Shown here in pieces: positions 1-7,994 of a stretch of 64,000 bases of DNA (its first letter is position 1; every line of letters starts with the position of its first letter). The notes under the pieces are model-generated. The model did not search any database and was not told the origin of the DNA. It worked only from the letters and a program-made list of their open reading frames with translations. A program made the translations under genes and the position numbers. Origin of the DNA: Hymenobacter sp. YIM 151858-1 (GTDB lineage: Bacteria; Bacteroidota; Bacteroidia; Cytophagales; Hymenobacteraceae); assembly GCF_025979705.1 (NCBI RefSeq), contig NZ_CP110136.1, forward strand, positions 1,922,001 through 1,986,000. Direction: 5' to 3'.

Positions 1-451
1 GCTCGTAGCCCGCCGCACGGATAATCCAGGCCAGGATGTTGCGGTAAGCCTTACCGATTGCGCGCGTTTGCGCCATCGAGGCAATGGCAAACTCCTGGTA
101 GAATTTCTTGCCTTGCTCCTTGTTCGAGCAGATAGCGAAGCCGGCGCCCACGGTGTGCTCCGAGCGCATGTCGAAGAGCGTCACCTTGGCCTGGTATTTA
201 ATTTCGGTGTCGGTGCTCATGTTGATGACGTGGTCGACGATGGGCACGATGCCCAGGCGCGAGCCGGCGTACTGCCAGCCTTCCACGTTCACGAACTCTT
301 TGCCTTGCACCGAGGTGGTGAGTTTGTTCTCTTTGATGAAGTTAGCCAAGTCCTTGGCCAACGACAGCGTCTCGTCGGAGCGCGAGATGTCATAGCTTTC
401 CGCTTTCATTTTCCGAACCGGTGCTTTGTTGTCTTTTTGTGCCTCAGTCAT
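1..451 (-). CDS. Putative phage-type single-strand annealing protein (3' end outside window)
   Basis: The reading frame starts at ATG 451 (MTEAQKDNKAP...) and runs off the left edge after about 150 codons without a stop. Visible blocks are VNVEGWQYAGSRLGIVP near residue 55 and SMAQTRAIGKAYRNILAW near residue 130, followed by IIRAAGYE. Blocks of this kind (VEGW, then SMAQTRA-GKA-RN with AGYE) recur in phage and plasmid proteins suspected to be RAD52-like single-strand annealing proteins. That link is from memory of the family, not a search. No phage structural genes are visible beside it. It has its own upstream AT-rich region. The CDS call is firm; the function is tentative. Confidence 0.6.
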   Translation of the reverse strand, partial: MTEAQKDNKAPVRKMKAESYDISRSDETLSLAKDLANFIKENKLTTSVQGKEFVNVEGWQYAGSRLGIVPIVDHVINMSTDTEIKYQAKVTLFDMRSEHTVGAGFAICSNKEQGKKFYQEFAIASMAQTRAIGKAYRNILAWIIRAAGYE

Positions 452-554
452 GGCTTTCTTAATTTCCCTGTAGTACGTCCTGTGTTACGGATTCATAACA
501 GGGCGCCTAGGTGATTAGTGCATTTTTAGGGTTGATTTTTAGCATTTTTTCTTG

Positions 555-591
555 TTGTAAATCAGCCACTTACAAATAATATTCAAAAATA
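555..591 (-). promoter_or_regulatory. Candidate promoter and inverted repeat upstream of the annealing-protein gene
   Basis: On the minus strand TATTTTTG (584-591) matches the Bacteroidota -7 consensus TANNTTTG exactly, but I see no good TTTG element at the expected distance. Just downstream lies the inverted repeat TTGTAA-N9-TTACAA (555-575), which could be an operator. The surrounding 530-600 stretch is far more AT-rich than the rest of the window. Confidence 0.35.
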
Positions 592-735
592 GAATAGCTA
601 AAGCCTTTAGCCAGCTCGCAGCCCCCCATGCCAGGGTTTCGGGGACTGATTTAAGGCAGCCGCTTGGGTAGGTCTTCAACGCATTGAGCGCAAAGAAGTT
701 GAGGCGAGCCTGCCAATTCCCTAGGTGATGAGCAC

Positions 736-765
736 AAAAAAACGCGCCCGGAGTGGGCGCGTTTT
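736..765 (-). terminator. Rho-independent terminator of the LolD-like gene
   Basis: Hairpin CGCGCCC / GGGCGCG with a short loop. Read on the minus strand it is followed by a run of seven T. It lies 35 bases past the stop of the ATPase gene at 801. Confidence 0.75.
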
Positions 766-800
766 CAGAGGCTTTGCGGACTTGGCTTCAGGCCGCTCGA

Positions 801-1454
801 CTATTCCAGAATGAAGCCGTCGCGCATGGTAATTTTGCGGTCGGCCATTTCGGCAAGCTGGTCGTTGTGGGTTACGATAACGAAGGTTTGGCCGAGCTCT
901 TTGCGTAGCAAAAAGAAGATCTGGTGCAGCTCCTGCGCGTTTTGCGAGTCGAGGTTGCCGGAGGGCTCGTCGGCGAAAATGATTTCGGGCGAGTTGATGA
1001 GGGCCCGCGCCACGGCTACGCGCTGCTGCTCGCCGCCCGACATCTCGGAGGGTTTGTGGTCGGCGCGGCGCTCCAGGTTCAGCATGCCCAGCAGCTCGCG
1101 GGCCCGCACGCGGGTTTCCTGCTCGTGGCGGCCGGCCAGGTACGCGGGCAAGCACACGTTTTCGAGCGCCGTGAACTCAGGCAGCAGGTTGTGAAACTGA
1201 AACACGAACCCGATGTGGCGGTTGCGAAACTTGGCCAGCTCGGAGCGCTTCAAGGTGCTTACCGATTCGCCGTCGAATAGCACTTCGCCGGTATCGGGCG
1301 TATCAAGCGTACCTAGGATGTGCAAAAGGGTGCTCTTGCCGGCCCCGGAGGAGCCCACAATCGACACGATTTCCGACTTTTCGATGGTCAGATCGATGCC
1401 CTTGAGCACTTCCAGCGAACCGTAGCGTTTACGAATGTTGACGGCCTGCAGCAA
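801..1454 (-). CDS. lolD: ABC transporter ATP-binding protein, LolD type
   Basis: 217-residue ABC ATPase of the size and type of LolD, which powers extraction of lipoproteins from the inner membrane by LolCE. Walker A is GSSGAGKST (34-42), the signature is SGGEQ (139-143), Walker B is IIFADEP (158-164) with the D-loop SGNLDS, and the switch histidine is H196. The frame after the upstream stop offers no ATG; the likely start is TTG at 1454 ([12 protein letters not shown]). The membrane partner is not next to it, which is common in Bacteroidota. A MacB-type ATPase is the alternative. Probably transcribed alone and ended by the terminator at 736-765. Confidence 0.85.
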   Translation of the reverse strand: MLQAVNIRKRYGSLEVLKGIDLTIEKSEIVSIVGSSGAGKSTLLHILGTLDTPDTGEVLFDGESVSTLKRSELAKFRNRHIGFVFQFHNLLPEFTALENVCLPAYLAGRHEQETRVRARELLGMLNLERRADHKPSEMSGGEQQRVAVARALINSPEIIFADEPSGNLDSQNAQELHQIFFLLRKELGQTFVIVTHNDQLAEMADRKITMRDGFILE

Positions 1455-1469
1455 ACCGACTGGGTGTTA

Positions 1470-1705
1470 ATGAGAGAAGAAGCGAATAGCGACAAAGCTA
1501 CGCAGAAAGGCCCGATGCCAACAGGCTTGCCGTTGCACCCAACGCGTACCAGCCGGCTTATACGGCAACTCGGCCGTAGTGGCTTAGTATATGCGGCACT
1601 TAATTGCAGGGCCGGCGCCCTGCCCGAGGCCAGGCAATGCCGGCACCTAGGTAATTGCTACCCAAGGGGCAGCGCCACAAAGTGAGAGCAACGGCACCCC
1701 TACTA
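1470..1705. other. Non-coding spacer between lolD and sucC
   Basis: Divergent spacer with one CCTAGG at 1646 and no gene, RNA or strong hairpin that I can recognise. It probably holds the promoter of the lolD-like gene. Confidence 0.5.
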
Positions 1706-1737
1706 TGTGCTACTTCGCGCTACATTGCCTACTTTCG
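1706..1737 (+). promoter_or_regulatory. Candidate sucC promoter
   Basis: TACTTTCG (1730-1737) is one base off the Bacteroidota -7 box TANNTTTG; TGTG (1706-1709) stands 20 bases upstream in the -33 position. The sucC ATG follows 44 bases after the box. Confidence 0.4.
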
Positions 1738-1781
1738 CGGGCACATTTCCGGAACCCGAAAACCCACCTCAAGTCCGAAGT

Positions 1782-2990
1782 ATGAACATTCACGAATATC
1801 AGGGCAAGGACATTCTTAAGCGCTACGGCGTGCGCGTGCAGGAAGGCATCGTGGCCGAAACTGCCGAGGAGGCCGTAGAGGCCGCCAAAAAGCTGACCGA
1901 GCAAACCGGCACCGGCTGGCACGTAATCAAAGCCCAGATCCACGCCGGTGGCCGTGGCAAAGGGGGCGGCGTAAAGCTCGCCAAGAACCTTGACCAGGTA
2001 CGTGAACTGTCGGAGCAGATCATCGGCATGCAGCTGGTGACCAAGCAAACCGGCGCCGAAGGCCGCAAAGTGCACAAAGTGCTGGTAGCCCAGGACGTGT
2101 ACTACCCCGGCGAGTCGGAAACCAAGGAGTACTACATGAGCGTGCTGCTCGACCGTACGTCGGGCAAGAACGTAATCATCTACACCACCGAGGGTGGCAT
2201 GGACATCGAGGAGGTTGCCGAAGCGCACCCCGAGAAGATCCACAAAGAGTACATCGACCCGCGCGTGGGTCTGCAGGGCTTCCAGGCCCGCAAAATCGCG
2301 TTCAACCTGGGCGTTGAGGGCGAGGCTTACAAGGAGATGGTGAAGTTTGTAACGGCCCTGTACAAGGCCTACGACGACACCGACTCGGCCATGTTCGAAA
2401 TCAACCCCGTGTTGAAGACCTCGGACAACAAGATTCTGGCCGTTGACGCCAAAGTAACCCTCGACGACAACGCCCTGTACCGCCACAAGGACTTCGCGGC
2501 CCTGCGCGACACCAACGAGGAAGACCCGCTGGAAGTGGAGGCTTCGGAGTCGAACCTGAACTACGTGAAGCTCGACGGCAACGTGGGCTGCATGGTAAAC
2601 GGCGCCGGCCTGGCCATGGCTACCATGGACATCATCAAGCTGTCGGGCGGTGAGCCGGCCAACTTCCTCGACGTAGGCGGCGGAGCCAACGCCCAAACGG
2701 TGGAAGCCGGCTTCCGCATCATCCTGAAGGACCCGAACGTGAAGGCCATCCTCATCAACATCTTCGGGGGCATCGTACGCTGCGACCGGGTTGCCAACGG
2801 TGTGGTTGAAGCCTACAAGAACATCGGCGACATCCGCGTGCCGATCATCGTTCGTCTGCAGGGCACCAACGCCGAAGAGGGCGCGCGCATCATCGACGAA
2901 TCGGGCCTGAAAGTGTACTCGGCTGTACTGCTGAAGGACGCCGCCCAAAAAGTAAAAGAAGTACTGGCTGCCCAGGAGCAGACGGCTTAA
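1782..2990 (+). CDS. sucC: Succinyl-CoA synthetase (ADP-forming) beta subunit
   Basis: 402-residue ATP-grasp subunit of succinyl-CoA synthetase, a TCA-cycle enzyme that makes ATP or GTP from succinyl-CoA with the alpha subunit SucD. The family N-terminus [17 protein letters not shown] fixes the start at ATG 1782, although the frame is open 75 bases further upstream. The ATP-grasp domain fills the first half ([13 protein letters not shown] near 50), and the C-terminal half shows [17 protein letters not shown] and [11 protein letters not shown]. Length is normal. sucD is not adjacent. There is no CCTAGG inside the gene, unlike most genes here. A bidirectional terminator follows. Confidence 0.97.
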   Translation: MNIHEYQGKDILKRYGVRVQEGIVAETAEEAVEAAKKLTEQTGTGWHVIKAQIHAGGRGKGGGVKLAKNLDQVRELSEQIIGMQLVTKQTGAEGRKVHKVLVAQDVYYPGESETKEYYMSVLLDRTSGKNVIIYTTEGGMDIEEVAEAHPEKIHKEYIDPRVGLQGFQARKIAFNLGVEGEAYKEMVKFVTALYKAYDDTDSAMFEINPVLKTSDNKILAVDAKVTLDDNALYRHKDFAALRDTNEEDPLEVEASESNLNYVKLDGNVGCMVNGAGLAMATMDIIKLSGGEPANFLDVGGGANAQTVEAGFRIILKDPNVKAILINIFGGIVRCDRVANGVVEAYKNIGDIRVPIIVRLQGTNAEEGARIIDESGLKVYSAVLLKDAAQKVKEVLAAQEQTA

Positions 2991-3012
2991 TGGCCCTAGG
3001 TACTTTGCCAAC

Positions 3013-3046
3013 AAAAAGCCCCGCCAGCATGCTGGCGGGGCTTTTT
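3013..3046. terminator. Bidirectional terminator between sucC and ohr
   Basis: Near-perfect palindrome with 12-bp GC-rich arms (GCCCCGCCAGCA / TGCTGGCGGGGC) framed by five A on the left and five T on the right. It serves both convergent genes. Confidence 0.9.
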
Positions 3047-3067
3047 GTTGTGGTGGGCTTTGCGCCG

Positions 3068-3553
3068 TTAGTTGCCGTTTTGGGCTACGCCAAGGTTTTC
3101 CTCGGCCTGCACCGGCACCTGCTGGCCTTTCACGCGCAGTTCCACTTCCATGTTGCCGCGCGTACCCACCGAGTACGGGCAAATCTGGTGGGCCTGCCGC
3201 ACCATCTCGATGGTTTTGTTATCGTCGAATTTCTTCAGATCCACATCCAGAACAGCGCTTAGCCCATACGCCTCGCCTTCCTGAAACAAGGACACCGAGC
3301 AGTTTACCGTCGTATCCGGATCGAGCCGGTCGCCGGCACGCTGGGCAATTACCAGCAGCGCCTGCTGAAAGCACGACGCGTAACCTGCAGCAAATAACTC
3401 TTCGGGGTTGGTGGCGCCGCGTTTGCCACCGAGGCCCTCCGGCACCGACATATCCAGATCGATAACACCGGTGGTAGAGCGTACGTGGCCACTGCGGCCG
3501 CCCACGGCTTGGGCCTCAGCAGTGTAGAGGTTCTTTTTTTCGGATGTGGCCAT
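3068..3553 (-). CDS. ohr: Organic hydroperoxide resistance protein (Ohr/OsmC family)
   Basis: 161-residue OsmC-fold peroxidase that reduces organic and fatty-acid hydroperoxides. The two redox cysteines sit in Ohr-type contexts: C61 in AAGYASCFQQAL and C125 in AHQICPYSVGTRGN; E51 lies in NPEELF. These motifs fit Ohr better than OsmC. The C-terminus is about 15 residues longer than the usual 140-145 and rich in Gln and Asn. ATG at 3553. No OhrR regulator is adjacent. Confidence 0.93.
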   Translation of the reverse strand: MATSEKKNLYTAEAQAVGGRSGHVRSTTGVIDLDMSVPEGLGGKRGATNPEELFAAGYASCFQQALLVIAQRAGDRLDPDTTVNCSVSLFQEGEAYGLSAVLDVDLKKFDDNKTIEMVRQAHQICPYSVGTRGNMEVELRVKGQQVPVQAEENLGVAQNGN

Positions 3554-3648
3554 ACAAATGAGCTTTAGGTTTCGGGTTGTGCGTAAAGCTTAACTCTTGA
3601 AACCGGTCGAAGGTTACGCCTCCATTTTCGCGGAAAATGCTAACCCGA

Positions 3649-3679
3649 TTTGCCAGCGCCACAATTTTGCCTACTTTTG
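3649..3679 (+). promoter_or_regulatory. Promoter of tRNA-Arg, perfect Bacteroidota consensus
   Basis: TTTG (3649-3652), 19 bases, then TACTTTTG (3672-3679): an exact match to TTTG-N19-TANNTTTG, placed 20 bases before the mature tRNA 5' end. Confidence 0.8.
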
Positions 3680-3698
3680 CCGCCCATAGCTGCTATCT

Positions 3699-3773
3699 GG
3701 TCGCGTAGTACAACGGATAGTATAGGAGTCTCCGAAGCTCTTGATCCAGGTTCGATTCCTGGCGCGACCACCA
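3699..3773 (+). tRNA. tRNA-Arg (anticodon CCG)
   Basis: Full cloverleaf: acceptor GGTCGCG / CGCGACC, D-stem GTAC / GTAT, anticodon stem GGAGT / GCTCT with loop CTCCGAA (anticodon CCG, reading CGG), T-arm CCAGG-TTCGATT-CCTGG, discriminator A (3770). CCA is encoded at 3771-3773. It has its own promoter and terminator. Confidence 0.95.
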
Positions 3774-3777
3774 CCTC

Positions 3778-3816
3778 AAAACCCGCTGCCAACCGGCAGC
3801 GGGTTTTCGTTTTTTT
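3778..3816 (+). terminator. Terminator of tRNA-Arg
   Basis: CCCGCTGCC-AACC-GGCAGCGGG stem-loop followed by TTTTCGTTTTTTT, directly after the tRNA. Confidence 0.88.
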
Positions 3817-3927
3817 GGCGGGTGCTTAAGTAAACTCAACTACTCATATATACGCTCTACTGAGTATTTGGCATCATCCTTGGGCCGGGCGTGCTTTCCC
3901 ATCACGCTTTATCAATTGCTAATCCGC

Positions 3928-4623
3928 ATGAAGCTACCCCTTACCCTATCCGCTGCGCTGCTGTTGGGCAGCTTGGCCGCTGCCCCAGCTATGGCCCAAG
4001 AGCCCGCCAAATGGCAATTTTATTTTGAAGGCGGCCCCAAAGTCAGCCAGTTCCGCACCATGGCCCACAGCGGCTCCTACAGCCCGCAGCAAGGCAGCAA
4101 CTTGTATACCGAGGCCGACCGGCGCGTGCAGGTGCGCAACACATTCTCGGCTTACGCACAGGCCAAGGCGTTCAAGCCGTTGTCGGAGCGCGTGGTGCTG
4201 GCCATTACGGGCGGGCTGAACATGCAGCACCTCAACTACCGCACCGGCTACACCGAGCGGGTCGTAAACAGCATGATTACCAGCTACGATTCGGAGCACA
4301 TCAGCCGTTTGCTGACGCGCGCCAGCCTCGATTGGGGCCTGTACTACCGCGTGAAGCTGGGCGAGGCCGGCCAGCTGATGCCTGGCATTGCCGTGGGGCA
4401 GATGATTAACCTAAGCCGCAACGGCTACAGCTACACCTACCTGCAGCCGGGTGTGTACTACACCAGCAACCGGCTGCTGCTTTCGGCCACCGTTTCCGAT
4501 ACGCCCTACAACGTACTGATTCCGGGGGCTTCGCGCTTCGAGGGCGTGCTGGCCGGGCCTTACATTTCGGAAACCGAATACCGCATCCGGGAAATACAAG
4601 TGGGCATCGGCGCGCGGTTTTAA
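3928..4623 (+). CDS. Secreted outer-membrane beta-barrel-like protein
   Basis: 231 residues. The start at ATG 3928 gives a clean signal peptide (MKLPLTLSAALLLGSLAAAPAMA, cleaved before QEP); the frame is open 60 bases further up but that would bury the signal. The mature part has alternating polar and aromatic stretches (WQFYFEGGPKV, RVVLAITGGLNMQ, LDWGLYYRVKLG, YLQPGVYYT) and ends in IQVGIGARF, a terminal phenylalanine as in outer-membrane barrels. I cannot assign a specific function. Followed by its own terminator. Confidence 0.75.
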   Translation: MKLPLTLSAALLLGSLAAAPAMAQEPAKWQFYFEGGPKVSQFRTMAHSGSYSPQQGSNLYTEADRRVQVRNTFSAYAQAKAFKPLSERVVLAITGGLNMQHLNYRTGYTERVVNSMITSYDSEHISRLLTRASLDWGLYYRVKLGEAGQLMPGIAVGQMINLSRNGYSYTYLQPGVYYTSNRLLLSATVSDTPYNVLIPGASRFEGVLAGPYISETEYRIREIQVGIGARF

Positions 4624-4643
4624 ACCGCGGCGCGCTGCCACCC

Positions 4644-4680
4644 GATGCTCCGACGCCCTAGGTGCCGGAGCATCTTTTTT
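4644..4680 (+). terminator. Terminator with CCTAGG in its loop
   Basis: GATGCTCCG / CGGAGCATC stem with the loop ACGCCCTAGGTGC, then six T. One of four terminators in the window that carry the CCTAGG palindrome. Confidence 0.85.
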
Positions 4681-4727
4681 GGGCCGGGATGCAGCAGCTA
4701 CGCAAGCCCCCAAGCCAAGCCCGCGGC

Positions 4728-4766
4728 CCTAGGTACCCTGGGCCCGGGCCGGCCCCGACACCTAGG
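4728..4766. repeat. Pair of CCTAGG palindromes in a short spacer
   Basis: Copies at 4728 and 4761 follow the one at 4657, giving three within 110 bases of a very GC-rich spacer with no other feature. Confidence 0.7.
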
Positions 4767-4894
4767 ACCACGGGCGCTGCTGCCGGCCCGAGTTGGTTTT
4801 GCCAGGGTTAGTGCGTAAGTATGCGCCCCGAAACCGTGCTCCCTGGGCCGCAACCCTTTTTGCGGTTGCCCCTGCCGCCGAACCACCCGCTTGC

Positions 4895-5299
4895 ATGCAC
4901 CTTCTTGCCTCCTACCGCTTCCTGAACCTGTACCTCCACGACGAAGGCCCTGCCCGCGCCCTCGAAGCGCAATGGATAGGTTTTATCAGCAGCGCCGATC
5001 TGCGGCAGGCCGTGCTCGATGCCCTCGAAGCGGCGCGGCGCAACCGCGTTAGCAGCTGGATTGCCGACGACCGGCAACTAGGCCCGGTTCGCCCGGCCGA
5101 CATCGAGTGGATTGCGCACACCGCGCTGCCGCTGCTGGACGAGTACGGCATTACCAAATTTGCCCGCGTTGAAGCCACCGACCCGCTCAACCAACTGCTC
5201 ATCAACAGCACGTACCAATCGGTGCTGAACAACTACGGCTTTGAGCTGCGCATTTACTCCGATTTGTCGGAGGCCCGGGAGTGGGCCGTTGCGCCCTAA
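4895..5299 (+). CDS. STAS/SEC14-like conserved hypothetical protein
   Basis: 134 residues, starting at ATG 4895 (MHLLASYRFLNLYLHDEG). The pattern of a short strand, a helix (ADLRQAVLDALEAARRNRV), WIADDRQLGPV, then DIEWIAHTALPLLDEYGITKFARV resembles small SpoIIAA/STAS-like proteins common in Bacteroidota, whose role is unknown. No signal peptide or membrane segment. No clear operon partner. An upstream extension of the frame is rich in Pro and Ala and probably not translated. Confidence 0.65.
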   Translation: MHLLASYRFLNLYLHDEGPARALEAQWIGFISSADLRQAVLDALEAARRNRVSSWIADDRQLGPVRPADIEWIAHTALPLLDEYGITKFARVEATDPLNQLLINSTYQSVLNNYGFELRIYSDLSEAREWAVAP

Positions 5300-5816
5300 C
5301 CGGTAACCCGCGCTGCCAACCCGCTGCCGGGCTTTCCGGCACAAAGGCCGGGCAGTTGGCTGCTGTTTTTTAGCGGTTTGAAGCTGTTTTTTTGCCCCGC
5401 TGCGTGCGCGGCACAGAGCGCTATGGCCGTTGATAGCGGCTGGCGTGGCCCACTCTAACTCATGTTGTTAGAGGCAATTATTGGAGGGTACCACCCTGCC
5501 CGCGAAGGCTTGCTTTGCAGGAACACCAGTGCGTGTATACGCAGCCTTGGCCCATACTCCCTGGCAGCGCATAAGCTGAGTTAGGTGGCCGAGGCTCCTG
5601 CTTGTGCATTTTAAGAGGTACGCGCGACGCTAAACCCTCGGTAGGCTGAGGCCCAGTTCTGGCTCACCCCCGCAGGGCGCTGCTAACCCTGAGCTGTTTA
5701 TGGTTGCATTTATTTCTATGAATTGATATCGGCGTAGTGGCGGGCTTGCCGTACAACATCAGCACAGGCCCCGTGCTGAATTACATTTTCCGCCATCCGC
5801 TTTTCAATTCATTCCC
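5300..5816. other. 517-base spacer without a recognisable gene
   Basis: The only structure I see is the hairpin CTCTAAC-N7-GTTAGAG (5453-5473). GC content is lower than in the genes around it, and there is no CCTAGG. A small RNA is possible but I recognise none; the last 100 bases should hold the promoter of the DUF1259 gene. Confidence 0.4.
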
Positions 5817-6860
5817 ATGAACCACCGCATTTCGCGGCGCGAGGCGCTGCGCAACACCGCGCTGCTTGGCGCCGCCCCTTGGTTGAGCCTGGGCGCCGCT
5901 AACGCGGCTCCTGCAGTGCTTAAAGCGCCTACTCCCCCACTCACCGCCGCCGAAATTGCCAGCATCGAAGCGGCCCTAGGTAAAAAAGGCACTTACGTGG
6001 AGGCACAGGCCACACACTGCACCGCGCTGCCGCGCAACGACCTGCAAGTGCGCATCAAAGGCGAGCCGGTGCCCATTGCGTTTGGTTTCGGGGGTTGGGT
6101 GGCCATCAAGCACACGCTCGACGGCAAATCGGCGATGCTGATGAGCGACACGGTGCTGCTGCAGGAAGAAGTGAACCCGCTGATGTCGGCGGCGCTGGCC
6201 CAGGGGCTCGAGGTGGGGGCCGTGCACAACCACTTCTTCTACGAGGAGCCGCGCATTTTTTACATGCACATCCACGGCATGGGCAGCCCGGCCGAGCTGG
6301 CCGCAAAGTTTGCCGCCGCGCTCAAAAACTCCAAGCTGCTGCCGGCCAACCAGCCGCCCAGTGCCACACCGGCCGCGTCGCAGGCCGGCAACAACGCCAC
6401 GCCCGCCGCCGGCGCAGCCCCCACGGGCAAGGAGCTGTTCGATTTGGCGGCTCTGGACAAAGTGGTGGGCTACCAGGGCGCCGTAAACGGCCCCACCTAC
6501 AAATACACCGTGGGCCGCGCCGACTTGCAGGTGGTGATGATGAACACCGAGATGACCGCCGCCATCGGGCTGAACTCGTGGGCGGCGTTTGCCGGCCGCC
6601 AGGCCGATGCCCACGTGGCGGGCGACATTGCCATGCTGGAGCACGAGGTAAATCCCGTCATCAAAACCCTGCGCGCCCACAACCTGGAGGTGGTGGCCGT
6701 GCACAACCACATGCTCTTCGATCAGCCGCGCATGGTGTTTTTGCACTACTACGGCCGCGGCCCGGCCCCGCAGCTCGCGGCCGGCTTTCGGGCCGCCCTG
6801 GATCAGCTCGGCAAACGCCCACCGCACGATGGACCGGCAAAGCGTGGCATGAAACACTAG
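5817..6860 (+). CDS. Exported protein with two DUF1259 domains (LppY/LpqO type)
   Basis: 347 residues. The N-terminus NHRISRREALRNTALLGAAPWLSLGAANA has a twin-arginine-like signal. Two homologous domains follow, about 45-175 and 205-340, each with an aligned core: QEEVNPLMSAALAQGLEV with AVHNHFFYEEPRIFYMH in the first, and EHEVNPVIKTLRAHNLEV with AVHNHMLFDQPRMVFLHYYG in the second. They are joined by an Ala/Pro-rich linker (TPAASQAGNNATPAAGAAP). DUF1259 has no proven activity; the conserved VHNH and MHIH histidines suggest metal binding, which is inference. Transcribed alone. Confidence 0.85.
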   Translation: MNHRISRREALRNTALLGAAPWLSLGAANAAPAVLKAPTPPLTAAEIASIEAALGKKGTYVEAQATHCTALPRNDLQVRIKGEPVPIAFGFGGWVAIKHTLDGKSAMLMSDTVLLQEEVNPLMSAALAQGLEVGAVHNHFFYEEPRIFYMHIHGMGSPAELAAKFAAALKNSKLLPANQPPSATPAASQAGNNATPAAGAAPTGKELFDLAALDKVVGYQGAVNGPTYKYTVGRADLQVVMMNTEMTAAIGLNSWAAFAGRQADAHVAGDIAMLEHEVNPVIKTLRAHNLEVVAVHNHMLFDQPRMVFLHYYGRGPAPQLAAGFRAALDQLGKRPPHDGPAKRGMKH

Positions 6861-7156
6861 CCTGGCTGCCTGAACTCTGCGAAGGCCGGGCCGTTCCTCA
6901 CTGCCCGGCTTTGTTGTTGAATGCCCGTTTTCACACACTTGCTGGCCAGAAGCAAGGCACGGCTTGCAGGTTGCTTCAGCTTGCCGGGAACCGGGCGCTG
7001 CACGTGCTTGGGTGGCGGCTGGCAATTGCTGACCCTGCCGGCACGGCCCTAGGTTGCGGCATGGCTTGGCAAACCATGCGGCACCAATCCGGTTGAAGAT
7101 GAACGCCGTACGTTCGGCAGTACCTCATTCATCATCCACACCAAACCCCAAACACC

Positions 7157-7819
7157 ATGCGTAAGCACAGCTTTGCCGCCCTTGCCTTGTTAGTGGCCGT
7201 TGGTACCGGTTTCAGCACCTCGGCGCTGGCCCAAACCAAAACCAAAGCCAAGGAGGACAAAATGAAGATGAAGGAGAAATCGTCGATGAACGGCACCACC
7301 ACCGGGGGGAGCATGTCGGCGGGTTCTTCGATGAACGCCTCGTCGGCAGCGGCGGGCGGCGTGATGGTAGGCGGTGCCCTGATGACGCCGGACAAAGACA
7401 TCGTGGCCAACGCGCTGAACTCCTCGGAGCACACCATCCTGGTATCGGCGGTAAAAGCGGCCGACCTCGTATCGACGCTGCAGGGCACGGGGCCCTTCAC
7501 GGTGTTTGCGCCCACCAACGCGGCCTTCGATAAGCTGCCCGCGGGCACGGTGCAAACGCTGGTTGAGCCCGCCAACAAGCAGCAGCTCACCACCATCCTG
7601 ACGTACCACGTGGTGCCCGGCCGCTACCTGGCCTCCGACCTGAAAGACGGCCAAAAGCTGACCACCGTGGAAGGCGAAACCCTGACGGTGATGAAGAAAG
7701 GCAGCTCGGTGATGCTGCGCGATGCCAAAGGCGGCATGGCCACGGTTTCTATCCCGAACGTGGTATCGAGCAACGGCGTAACCCACGTGGTGGATACCGT
7801 GCTGATGCCTACGCGCTAA
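7157..7819 (+). CDS. Secreted fasciclin-domain protein
   Basis: 220 residues: signal peptide (MRKHSFAALALLVAVGTGFSTSALA), a Lys/Met-rich segment (AKEDKMKMKEKSSMNG) and a Gly/Ser/Met linker, then one fasciclin (FAS1) domain from about 75 to 218. Family motifs are visible: TGPFTVFAPTNAAFDKLP and ILTYHVVPGRY, ending in ITHVVDTVL-like GVTHVVDTVLMPTR. FAS1 domains act in adhesion at the cell surface. The DKMKMK segment returns in the next gene, so the two may work together. A strong terminator separates them. Confidence 0.9.
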   Translation: MRKHSFAALALLVAVGTGFSTSALAQTKTKAKEDKMKMKEKSSMNGTTTGGSMSAGSSMNASSAAAGGVMVGGALMTPDKDIVANALNSSEHTILVSAVKAADLVSTLQGTGPFTVFAPTNAAFDKLPAGTVQTLVEPANKQQLTTILTYHVVPGRYLASDLKDGQKLTTVEGETLTVMKKGSSVMLRDAKGGMATVSIPNVVSSNGVTHVVDTVLMPTR

Positions 7820-7836
7820 GCCGAGCTTACCTTCGC

Positions 7837-7871
7837 AAAAAAGCCGCCTGCGTTGCGCAGGCGGCTTTTTT
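7837..7871 (+). terminator. Terminator of the fasciclin gene
   Basis: AAGCCGCCTGCG / CGCAGGCGGCTT stem with a short loop, followed by six T. Confidence 0.9.
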
Positions 7872-7994
7872 GGGCTTTGGGCCCTAGGTGGTTGGGCGCT
7901 TTGCCCGGCCGAGGAGCTGGTGATGTTCACCTTCGTTGCGTTTTGTCCGTATAAGGGCTGAGTTTTCCCAACCACTCCCATCTTCTGACCAACC

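Noticed and set aside
1710-3182. 490-codon minus-strand frame over sucC
   Set aside because: Shadow of sucC, with low-complexity Val/Gly/His composition and no family match in the translation.
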